Part shown: positions 6,117-12,386 of the stretch, in pieces
Layout: every line of letters begins with the position of its first letter
How positions within the stretch are numbered: position 1 is the stretch's first letter
Source: Pseudomonadota bacterium
GTDB lineage: Bacteria > Desulfobacterota > Desulfovibrionia > Desulfovibrionales > Desulfovibrionaceae
DNA length: 16,296 nt
NCBI GenBank assembly: GCA_023390395.1
Contig: JAEWCY010000142.1
Location: forward strand, 1 to 16,296
Direction: 5' to 3'
Program-made: the position numbers and the translations under genes
Notes under the pieces: generated by a model
Told to the model about the DNA's origin: nothing
The model's input: the letters and a program-made list of their open reading frames with translations, nothing else
Databases searched by the model: none

Positions 6117-7321
6117 GAGCCCAGTCCCTTGATGGCTTTTATGCGGTCAAGCAGTTCCTTTTCCACGTCGGCCGCCTCGTCCTCGTCGGGTTCGCCCAGG
6201 GCGGCCGCTTCCTCGCGCACCACGGCGGCGATCTTTTTCGAGAGGTTCTTGAAGATCTTCTCCCGGGCGGCCTCGCCGGCCATGGCCGCGGCCACGGCCA
6301 CCTTGCGGAAGCCCAGGGCCGAGAAGGCTTCCTGGAGCGTGGCGTTGTCCACGCCCGCGATGTCGTCGACGCGAGCCAGATCCGCCGCCGTCAGGCGCGG
6401 CCTCCTGGCCTGGCGGAAAAATTCCGGGCCCATGGCCTCGATGTAGGCCTGGGTCCTGGCCTTGTGGAAGAAGAACAGCTCTTCGGGAATCTCCTGGTAG
6501 CCGATCTTTTTGTAGAGGATGTCCGGCGAGGACTGGGCCTCCCGGGCGAAGTCGGCCAGGTCGAAGAATTCCAGGTCCACGGCGAAGTCCGGGCGGTCGC
6601 GGTATTCCCGGGCCACGTTCTTGGCCACGGCCAGGAAGTTGTCCAGGTCCGGCAGGCGCAGCAGGCGGTCGCGCACGAAGGCCGTGCCGGGCTTCTTGTG
6701 GCCGAGCAGGGGATCGGCCCGGCTGAAGCTGCCCTTGACGTCCACGATGTTGACCAGGCGCAGCTTCTTGAGGCGGTCGAAGACCTGGTCGATCTCGATC
6801 TGGCTGACCAGCAGGATGTCCTTGAGCGTGCGGGAAAGCTCGGCGTAGCTGAGCTCCTGCACCTCGCCGCGCACGGTCGCCTGCCAGCAAAGCGCCGTCA
6901 CCCGGCACACGGACCAGAACACGTTGCCCGAGGGCCGGTCCACGATCTGCTCGGACAGGGCGCGCACGCGCTCGACCAGGTAGCCGGTCAATAGCTGCAC
7001 CGGCCGGGGGCTTTTGAGCAGCATGGTGCGCAGCAGCCGCTGGTCGCACACCAGGGCCTCGGTGTATTCCATGGCCTCGGCGAAGCTTCCCCTTGGCGCG
7101 GCGGCCACGGCCCCCATCTCGCCGACCATCTCGCCCGGGCCGCGCTCGCCCAGGCCCACCCGCTTGTTGTTGACGAGGCGGTAGACGGCCACCCGGCCCT
7201 TGCGGATGATGTAGGCCACGTCGCTGGGCTGGCCTTCCTTGAACAGGACGGCTCCCTTGTGGAAGGTCCGCACGGTGGAGTCGCGGTCGTCTTCGTCTTC
7301 GAGGTCGATGTCCCGGCGCAT
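6113..7321 (-). CDS. Cyclic-nucleotide-binding protein with CRP-like body and FliG C-terminal-like domain
   Basis: A 402-residue soluble protein, first gene of the motor operon. The ATG at 7321 has GGAGG (7328-7332) six bases upstream. Residues about 15-105 form a cNMP-binding beta-roll. Its phosphate-binding cassette reads GEMGAVAAAPRGS (67-79), with E68 and R77 in the places that hold ligand in CRP. Residues about 106-127 resemble the CRP dimer helix. Residues 156-195 (LSYAELSRTLKD..VSQIEIDQVFDRLKKLRLVNI) look like a winged helix. About 196-308 is unassigned. Residues 309-400 resemble the FliG C-terminal domain, with AREKIFKNLSKKIAAVVREE close to E. coli FliG REKFLRNMSQRAADILRDD. There is no FliG N- or middle-domain signature and no membrane segment. 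It overlaps motA by four bases. Likely role (inference): a ligand-responsive factor acting on MotA or on the rotor. The winged helix could instead bind DNA. Domain calls are by eye. Confidence 0.85.
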   Translation of the reverse strand: MRRDIDLEDEDDRDSTVRTFHKGAVLFKEGQPSDVAYIIRKGRVAVYRLVNNKRVGLGERGPGEMVGEMGAVAAAPRGSFAEAMEYTEALVCDQRLLRTMLLKSPRPVQLLTGYLVERVRALSEQIVDRPSGNVFWSVCRVTALCWQATVRGEVQELSYAELSRTLKDILLVSQIEIDQVFDRLKKLRLVNIVDVKGSFSRADPLLGHKKPGTAFVRDRLLRLPDLDNFLAVAKNVAREYRDRPDFAVDLEFFDLADFAREAQSSPDILYKKIGYQEIPEELFFFHKARTQAYIEAMGPEFFRQARRPRLTAADLARVDDIAGVDNATLQEAFSALGFRKVAVAAAMAGEAAREKIFKNLSKKIAAVVREEAAALGEPDEDEAADVEKELLDRIKAIKGLGS

Positions 7322-7510
7322 GCCCTTCCTCCCGTGCCGCCCGATCCGCCCTGGGCGGCGGGATATTCCGACGCGCCCGACACTACGGGGATCATCGGCC
7401 AAGTTCAAGGACCCCGGGCGGCGGCGCAAGGAAATCCCCGGCCGGAGGGGCCTTTTACAAGGCGCGGCAAAGACGCTACAACGCGGCATTCCATTGTTGC
7501 GAGGTGACGC
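7322..7510. promoter_or_regulatory. Divergent control region between the motor operon and pyrKD
   Basis: 189 non-coding bases separate two divergent operons. The pyrK side carries a sigma70-like promoter (7454-7482). On the motor side only the ribosome-binding site is clear. GCCGATGA on the minus strand, near 7393-7400, resembles a sigma28 -10 box, but no matching -35 box was seen. Confidence 0.5.
7454..7482 (+). promoter_or_regulatory. Sigma70-like promoter of pyrKD
   Basis: TTTACA (7454-7459) and TACAAC (7477-7482) are separated by exactly 17 bases. They match the -35 and -10 consensus at five and four of six positions. The predicted transcript would start near 7489, about 20 bases before the pyrK start, leaving no room for a long attenuator leader. 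Confidence 0.6.
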
Positions 7511-8308
7511 GTGGGCAATTTCGGCGCCTGCCGCGACGTTTCCATCCTGTCCGTGGCCCCGTGCGGGCCCGAGGGGGCGGCGCACGGCTGCTATCTGCTG
7601 GAACTGGAAAACCCGGGGCTCGGGCCGGCCGTGGCCGGCCAGTTCGTCATGGTCCGGCCGGAGCGTTTCGGCCAGAACCCGGTCTGGCCGCGCCCTTTTT
7701 CCATCTGCCGCCTGACGGCGGGGACGCTCACGCTTTTCGTGCAGGCCTGCGGCCGGGGCACGGACATCCTGTGCGGCCTGGCCGCCGGCGACAAGGCGGC
7801 GCTGTGGGGGCCGCTCGGCCAGGGCTTCGCCCTGGAGCCGGAACTCCCCACGGTCATGCTGGCCGGGGGCGTGGGCATCGCGCCCTTCGTGGAATATGCC
7901 GCCACCCATCCCGCGCCGTCCAATCTGTCCCTGGTCTTCGGCCACCGCCAGCCCCTTTCCTGCTACCCCTTCGAGGCCATGGCCGAGCTGGTCGGCCGGG
8001 CCGAGGCCTTTTGCGAGAGGACGCCGGACGACCTGCCGGCCTTCATCGAGCGCCTCGATGCCGTGGTGGCCGGGGCCGCGTCCGGGCTGATCCTGGCCTG
8101 CGGCCCCCGGCCCTTCCTGTTGACCGTGGCCCGGCTCGCCCGCAAGTACAGCGCCCGGGCCCAGGTGTCGCTCGAAAACCGCATGGCCTGCGGCGTGGGC
8201 GGCTGCCTGGGCTGCGTGGAGAAAAACGCCCTGGGGGCCTACGTGCAGACCTGCACCGAGGGGCCGGTCTTCTGGGTCGAGGAACTGGCCCTGGCGGAGG
8301 ACGCATGA
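7511..8308 (+). CDS. pyrK: Dihydroorotate dehydrogenase B, electron transfer subunit PyrK
   Basis: A 265-residue FAD and 2Fe-2S subunit that carries electrons between NAD and the PyrD flavin in pyrimidine biosynthesis. The start is GTG 7511 with GAGG at 7501-7504. The N-terminal FAD-binding barrel (about 8-105) has RPFS at 61-64 and GRGT at 81-84. The NAD-binding part begins with LAGGVGIAPF (117-126) and continues to LACGPR (195-200). The cluster cysteines are C227, C232, C235 and C248 (C-x4-C-x2-C-x12-C), the PyrK pattern. Length is typical. The TGA overlaps the pyrD ATG (ATGA), so the two subunits are coupled. Related ferredoxin:NADP reductase subunits share the fold, but the cysteine pattern and the pyrD partner make PyrK the best call. 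Confidence 0.94.
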   Translation: MGNFGACRDVSILSVAPCGPEGAAHGCYLLELENPGLGPAVAGQFVMVRPERFGQNPVWPRPFSICRLTAGTLTLFVQACGRGTDILCGLAAGDKAALWGPLGQGFALEPELPTVMLAGGVGIAPFVEYAATHPAPSNLSLVFGHRQPLSCYPFEAMAELVGRAEAFCERTPDDLPAFIERLDAVVAGAASGLILACGPRPFLLTVARLARKYSARAQVSLENRMACGVGGCLGCVEKNALGAYVQTCTEGPVFWVEELALAEDA

Positions 8309-9222
8309 GCGCCGACGTTTCCGTGCGCCTGGCTGGGCTGGCGCTCAAAAATCCGGTCATGACCGCCTCGGGCACCTTCGGCTACGGCCTGGAGTTCGCA
8401 CCCTACGGCGATTTGCGGTCCCTTGGCGGCATCGTGGTCAAGGGCCTGTCGCTAAAGCCCCGCCTCGGCAACCCCATGCCGCGCATCGCCGAGACGCCGT
8501 GCGGCATGCTCAACGCCATCGGGCTGCAAAACTGCGGCGTGGAGAAGTTCCTGCGCGACAAGCTGCCGCTTCTGCCCCACGGCGAAACGCCCATCGTGGC
8601 CAACCTCTACGCCTGCGACGCCGACGAGTTCGCCGAGCTGGCCGGCGTGCTGTCCGGGGCCGAGGGCGTGGCCGCGCTCGAGGTCAACATTTCCTGCCCC
8701 AACGTGAAAGCCGGCGGCATCGCCTTCGGCCAGGACCCGGCCATGGCCGGCCGGCTGGCCGAGGCGGTCAAAAAGCGCGCCGGGAGCAAGCCCGTGTGGG
8801 TCAAGCTCTCGCCCAACGTCACGGACATCGTGGAGATCGCCCGGGCGGCGGTGCTTGGCGGCGCGGACGCGCTGACCTGCATCAATACGCTGACAGGCAT
8901 GGCCGTGGACATCCGCTCGCGCAGGCCCCGCCTGGCCAACGTGATCGGCGGCCTGTCCGGCCCGGCGATCAAGCCCGTGGCCTTGCGCTGCGTCTGGCAG
9001 GTCTGCCGGGCGGTCTCGGCTCCGGTCATCGCCGTCGGCGGCATAAGCTCGGCCGAGGACGTGCTGGAATTCATCCTCGTGGGGGCCCACGCCGTGCAGA
9101 TCGGCACGGCCAACTTCATGCGGCCGGACATGGCGTTTCGCATCGCGGAAAGGCTGCCGGGGCTGATGGAGGAGCTGGGGATCGAGAGCCTCGACGCCTA
9201 TCGGGGGAGCCTTTCCAGCTAG
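8305..9222 (+). CDS. pyrD: Dihydroorotate dehydrogenase, class 1B catalytic subunit PyrD
   Basis: A 305-residue FMN-containing TIM-barrel enzyme that oxidises dihydroorotate to orotate. C131 in NISCPNVKAGG is the class 1 catalytic base. FMN and substrate landmarks are VVKG (44-47), MLNAIGLQN (68-76), WVKLSPN (165-171), CINT (192-195), GGLSGPA (215-221), VGGISS (244-249) and IGTAN (266-270). The absence of an N-terminal membrane helix and the coupled pyrK place it in class 1B, which uses NAD as acceptor, rather than in quinone-linked class 2. It is soluble and cytoplasmic and forms a heterotetramer with PyrK. It is the last gene of the operon, followed by a strong terminator. Confidence 0.96.
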   Translation: MSADVSVRLAGLALKNPVMTASGTFGYGLEFAPYGDLRSLGGIVVKGLSLKPRLGNPMPRIAETPCGMLNAIGLQNCGVEKFLRDKLPLLPHGETPIVANLYACDADEFAELAGVLSGAEGVAALEVNISCPNVKAGGIAFGQDPAMAGRLAEAVKKRAGSKPVWVKLSPNVTDIVEIARAAVLGGADALTCINTLTGMAVDIRSRRPRLANVIGGLSGPAIKPVALRCVWQVCRAVSAPVIAVGGISSAEDVLEFILVGAHAVQIGTANFMRPDMAFRIAERLPGLMEELGIESLDAYRGSLSS

Positions 9223-9274
9223 GGCGGACCGCACGCATGATCCGTGCCGCACATCGGCCCGGCGTGTTTTCCCG

Positions 9275-9309
9275 CCGGGGCGGGACCGCGTCGTCCCGCC
9301 CCGGTTTTT
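9275..9309 (+). terminator. Intrinsic terminator of pyrKD
   Basis: A perfect 12-bp stem, CCGGGGCGGGAC (9275-9286) with GTCCCGCCCCGG (9293-9304), closes a 6-base loop. It is followed by TTTTT and, after two bases, another TTTTT. It lies 53 bases after the pyrD stop. Confidence 0.92.
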
Positions 9310-9763
9310 CATTTTTGGGCATCGCTGCGAAGTTTTCCACAGTTCGGCGCTTTTCGACCCCCGAAATCCGCCTTTGTCGCGCTTCGTCTCGGCCTTCTCC
9401 CATGTCTCCGGCTGGACCGCTCCCTAGTGAACCGTGATGCCGGGCTTTTTATTGCATATTTGAAATGTTAAGCCGGATTTTCCGCCCGCCAAGCCCTGCG
9501 ATGTCAACTTTCCCCTCGCAGGCGGGCCGGCGGACGGCGGCTGGCGCGGCATCCCCACGAAGTTTCGTCGCGTTCCCGCGTACCGGGCGCATGGACCGGG
9601 CGACCGGCCGTTTCCCCGTCTGCCCCAGGCTTCCCCAAACCCGGATGGAGAGGGGAGCCGGCCGGGAAAAGCCAGGCGAAAAGGCGTCGCGTTTGACAAA
9701 TCGGTGATTTGCCCGGTCCGGTGCGCCGTGCTACTGGCCCGCCAAACTTTTTTGGGGGGCGAA
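9310..9763. other. Long intergenic region before the ammonium transporter
   Basis: 454 bases with no supportable gene. An AT-rich island lies at about 9448-9482, unusual in this GC-rich sequence. It is followed by an imperfect hairpin with arms CCTGCGA (9495-9501) and TCGCAGG (9516-9522). A perfect TTGACA at 9693-9698 has no good -10 box at normal spacing. No sigma54-type GG-N10-GC site was found upstream of amtB. The region may hold the amtB promoter or a small RNA, but neither can be shown. Confidence 0.4.
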
Positions 9764-10987
9764 ATGCTGCAAAGCGGCGACACGGCCTTCGTCCTGGTCA
9801 GCGCGGCCCTGGTGCTGCTCATGATTCCGGGACTGGCCCTTTTCTACGGCGGCATGGTGCGCAAGAAAAACGTGCTCGGCACCATCATGCAAAGCTTCAT
9901 CCTCATTTCCCTGGTCACCTTCGAGTGGGTCTACCTCGGCTACTCCCTGTCCTTCGGCCCGGACGTCAAGGGGCTGATCGGCTCCCTGGCCTGGGCCGGG
10001 CTGTCGGGTGTGGGCGCGACGCCCAACCCGGACTACGCCGGGACCGTTCCCCATCTGGCTTTCGCCATGTTCCAGTGCATGTTCGCGGCCATAACCCCGG
10101 CCCTGATCACCGGAGCCGTGGCCGAGCGCCTGCGCTTCGGGCCGTTCCTGGTCTTCTCCCTGGCCTGGACCATCCTCGTCTACAACCCGGTGTGCCACTG
10201 GGTCTGGGGCAACGGCGGCTGGCTCAAGGAGATGGGCGTGCTGGACTTCGCCGGCGGCATCGTCGTGCACCTGACCTGCGGCGCGGCCGCCCTGGCCGCC
10301 GTACTGGCCGCCGGGCCGCGCAAGGACCACGGCCGCCATCAGATCGTGCCCCACAACCTGCCCATGACGCTGCTCGGCACGGGCTTGCTGTGGTTCGGCT
10401 GGTTCGGCTTCAACGCCGGCAGCGCCCTGGCCGCCGACGGCGTGGCTGCCGGAGCCTTCGCCGCCACCCACCTCGGCGGCATGGCCGGCATGGCCGTGTG
10501 GTGCCTCGTCGAATGGCGGCATCGCGGCAAGCCCACCACCCTGGGCGCGGCTTCCGGCGCCGTGGCCGGCCTGGCCACCATCACCCCGGGCGCGGGCTTC
10601 GTCTCGCCGGGCTGGGCCATCGGCATCGGCATGCTGGCCGGGCTCGTGTGCTACGGCGCGGTGCTGGTCAAGGCCCGGCTGCGCTTCGACGACAGCCTGG
10701 ACGTGGTGGGCATCCACGGCGTCGGCGGGGTGCTTGGGACGCTGCTTGTCGGCGTGGCGGCCAGCAAGCTGGTCAACCCGGCCGGGGCCGACGGCCTGGC
10801 CTTCGGCAATCCCGGCCAGCTCGGCCTGCAGGCCCTGGCCGTGGTCGTGGTCGGCGTCTTCGCCTTCGTCGTCAGCTGGCTGCTCCTGGTCGCGATCCGC
10901 ACCGTCATGGGCCTGCGCCTCGCGCCCCAGGCCGAGACCATCGGCCTCGACCTCTCGGAGCACACCGAGGCCGCCTACGGCGAATAG
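9764..10987 (+). CDS. amtB: Ammonium transporter (Amt/MEP/Rh family)
   Basis: A 407-residue inner-membrane ammonium channel with about eleven membrane helices. The start at ATG 9764 gives the usual MLQSGDTAFVLVSAALVLLM opening; an in-frame TTG/ATG-type extension to 9704 adds nothing recognisable. Phe gate residues lie in MFQCMFAAITPALITGA (F103 and F107) and in WFGFNAGS (F216, S220). The twin pore histidines are H169 in GGIVVH and H318 in GIHGVGG, with D161 at the recruitment site. The cytoplasmic tail GLRL..ETIGLDLSEHTEAAYGE (383-407) is the conserved P-II (GlnK) interaction tail, so PII control is expected. No glnK is adjacent on either side. It is probably monocistronic: a terminated operon lies upstream and a convergent gene downstream. 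Confidence 0.95.
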   Translation: MLQSGDTAFVLVSAALVLLMIPGLALFYGGMVRKKNVLGTIMQSFILISLVTFEWVYLGYSLSFGPDVKGLIGSLAWAGLSGVGATPNPDYAGTVPHLAFAMFQCMFAAITPALITGAVAERLRFGPFLVFSLAWTILVYNPVCHWVWGNGGWLKEMGVLDFAGGIVVHLTCGAAALAAVLAAGPRKDHGRHQIVPHNLPMTLLGTGLLWFGWFGFNAGSALAADGVAAGAFAATHLGGMAGMAVWCLVEWRHRGKPTTLGAASGAVAGLATITPGAGFVSPGWAIGIGMLAGLVCYGAVLVKARLRFDDSLDVVGIHGVGGVLGTLLVGVAASKLVNPAGADGLAFGNPGQLGLQALAVVVVGVFAFVVSWLLLVAIRTVMGLRLAPQAETIGLDLSEHTEAAYGE

Positions 10988-11081
10988 CGGTCCCGCGACC
11001 GGCCGCGTCCGCGGGAGAGGTGGACGACGGACGGGGCTTCGATCGGAAAAGGGCAATGCGATTTAGAGAGGGGAAGGGAGG

Positions 11082-11117
11082 ACGCCTTGGGCGTACGGGA
11101 GGGGCGCGCCCCTCCCG
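11082..11117. terminator. Tandem hairpins between convergent amtB and corA
   Basis: A small stem (ACGCC/GGCGT, 11082-11094) is followed by a perfect 22-base self-complementary palindrome, CGGGAGGGGCG joined to its reverse complement (11096-11117). The site lies between two gene ends and could block transcription from both sides. T-runs are absent, so this is a structural inference. Confidence 0.5.
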
Positions 11118-11143
11118 GGCCTCCCTGATGCGTGCACGCCCGC

Positions 11144-12211
11144 CTAAAGCCACTTCTTCTTGCGAAACCAGGCCAGCATGCCGACCGACAGGGCCAGCAT
11201 GAAGCCGAGGATGGCGTAGTAGCCGTAGCGCCACTTGAGTTCCGGCATGTTCTCGAAATTCATGCCGTAGAGGCTCGTGATGAAGGTCAGCGGCAAGAAT
11301 ATCGTGCCGATGACGGTGAGCACCTTCATCACCATGTTCATGCGCATGTCCGCCACGGACGAGTAGACGTCGATCATGCTCGTGGCGATCTGATTGAGCG
11401 TATCCACCGTTTCCACCACCATCTTCACGTGGTCCACGATCTCGCGCAGGTAGGATTTGGCGTAGTCGCTGACCTTTTTCGAGTGCTTCTTGTGGGAGAG
11501 GGCTTGCAGCACTTCGCGAAGGGGCCAGATGTACTTGCGCAGATAGGCCGTCTCGCGCTTGAGGTTGTAGAATTCGGAGAGCGTCTCCTCGGTCTGGGCC
11601 CCGAAGAGCAGCTCCTCGAGCATCTCGGCCTTGTCGCCCAGCTTGCCGAGCGTGATCATGTAGCGGTCCACGATGACGTCGAGCAGCGCCAGCATGAGGT
11701 AGTGGGGATCGGACTTGCCGAGGTGGCGGCCCTTGCGCAGCCGGTCGAGGTAGGTGTCCCAGACGTTGGCGGCGTTTTCCTGGAAGGTGACCACGGCCGC
11801 GCCGTCCATGGCCAGGCTCACCTGTTCGGCGGTCAGGGACTCCTGGGCCTTGTCCATGTCGATGATTTTCAGGACCATGAACATGGCGTCGCCGAATTCC
11901 TCGTACTTGGGCCGCTGGGTGGTGTCGGCGATGTCCTCCATGAGGGTGGCCGGCATGTCGATGGCCTCGCCCACGGACTTGATGACGCCGATGTCGTGGA
12001 CGCCGACCACGCGCACCCACACCACCCGGTCGTCGCTGGGCTCGGGGATGACTGGTGTGCGGCCGTTCTCGTAGCGCGTCTCGGCGAAGCCGCCGTCTCC
12101 GTAGACGATGACGCTCACGTAGGGGGGAAAGGTCTTGGCCGCGCCCACGTAGGAGACGTTGCCGAATTCCTGGTTGGCCTTGACGTGCTGGGGGCGCAGG
12201 TGCCTGAGCAT
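11144..12211 (-). CDS. corA: CorA-type magnesium/cobalt channel
   Basis: A 355-residue divalent-cation channel of the CorA family. A large cytoplasmic N-terminal region (about 1-290) ends in a long charged stalk helix. Two C-terminal membrane helices follow (about 293-315 and 330-349). The selectivity loop YGMN (315-318) and FENMPEL follow the first helix exactly as in CorA, and a basic RKKKWL tail ends the protein. The ATG at 12211 has GAGG (12219-12222) seven bases upstream. It lies 175 bases after the export operon on the same strand, with an AT-rich inverted repeat and a leader hairpin between, so it probably has its own promoter. The substrate is most likely Mg2+; Co2+, Ni2+ or Zn2+ transport within the family cannot be excluded. 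Confidence 0.94.
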   Translation of the reverse strand: MLRHLRPQHVKANQEFGNVSYVGAAKTFPPYVSVIVYGDGGFAETRYENGRTPVIPEPSDDRVVWVRVVGVHDIGVIKSVGEAIDMPATLMEDIADTTQRPKYEEFGDAMFMVLKIIDMDKAQESLTAEQVSLAMDGAAVVTFQENAANVWDTYLDRLRKGRHLGKSDPHYLMLALLDVIVDRYMITLGKLGDKAEMLEELLFGAQTEETLSEFYNLKRETAYLRKYIWPLREVLQALSHKKHSKKVSDYAKSYLREIVDHVKMVVETVDTLNQIATSMIDVYSSVADMRMNMVMKVLTVIGTIFLPLTFITSLYGMNFENMPELKWRYGYYAILGFMLALSVGMLAWFRKKKWL

Positions 12212-12241
12212 GACGGAGCCTCGCGAAAGGGGAAGTGACCC

Positions 12242-12255
12242 GCCCCGAACGGGGC
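12242..12255 (-). other. Leader hairpin of corA
   Basis: GCCCCG and CGGGGC form a compact stem about 30 bases before the corA start. There is no T-run after it on the minus strand, so it is not an obvious terminator. It may stabilise or regulate the leader. Confidence 0.35.
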
Positions 12256-12321
12256 AGGCGGCCGAAAAGGACGTTACTTTGGCGCGGTGACGTTTTGGTG
12301 GCGGGGGATTGCGCCGCGCCC

Positions 12322-12349
12322 CTTAAAAAATATGCCAGTATTTTTTAAG
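12322..12349. repeat. AT-rich perfect inverted repeat between the export operon and corA
   Basis: CTTAAAAAATA (12322-12332) and TATTTTTTAAG (12339-12349) are perfect reverse complements, 11 bp each, around TGCCAG. The repeat lies 110 bases before the corA start and about 40 bases after the export-operon stop. Its A/T content contrasts sharply with the surroundings. It could be an operator or promoter element for corA, or a weak terminator. Confidence 0.6.
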
Positions 12350-12386
12350 AAAAAAGGTATGATAAACGCTTGGCAAGGACGCGGCG

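Noticed and set aside
4488..6446. Plus-strand 652-codon open frame across motB, motA and the regulator
   Set aside because: It runs antisense to three well-supported genes and has a low-complexity, His/Gly/Val-rich translation with no domain.
7393..7400. Possible sigma28 flagellar promoter (GCCGATGA on the minus strand)
   Set aside because: The -10-like box is good, but the sequence 11 bases upstream (CCCGGGGT) does not resemble a sigma28 -35 box.
7322..7945. Extension of the motor regulator frame upstream of 7321
   Set aside because: The extension is antisense to pyrK and passes through the promoter region; the ATG at 7321 has a good ribosome-binding site and directly precedes the cNMP-binding domain.
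9465..9707. Small plus-strand frame of 80 codons in the pyrD-amtB gap
   Set aside because: No ribosome-binding site, no domain, an Arg/Pro/Gly-rich random-like translation, and overlap with the hairpin and the probable amtB promoter region.
9424..9822. Minus-strand frame of 132 codons overlapping the amtB start
   Set aside because: It covers the amtB 5' end in antisense and has no recognisable content or start signal.
12322..12349. AT-rich inverted repeat as a classic intrinsic terminator
   Set aside because: The stem is nearly all A-T and no T-run independent of the stem follows, so efficient termination is unlikely; kept as a possible operator.
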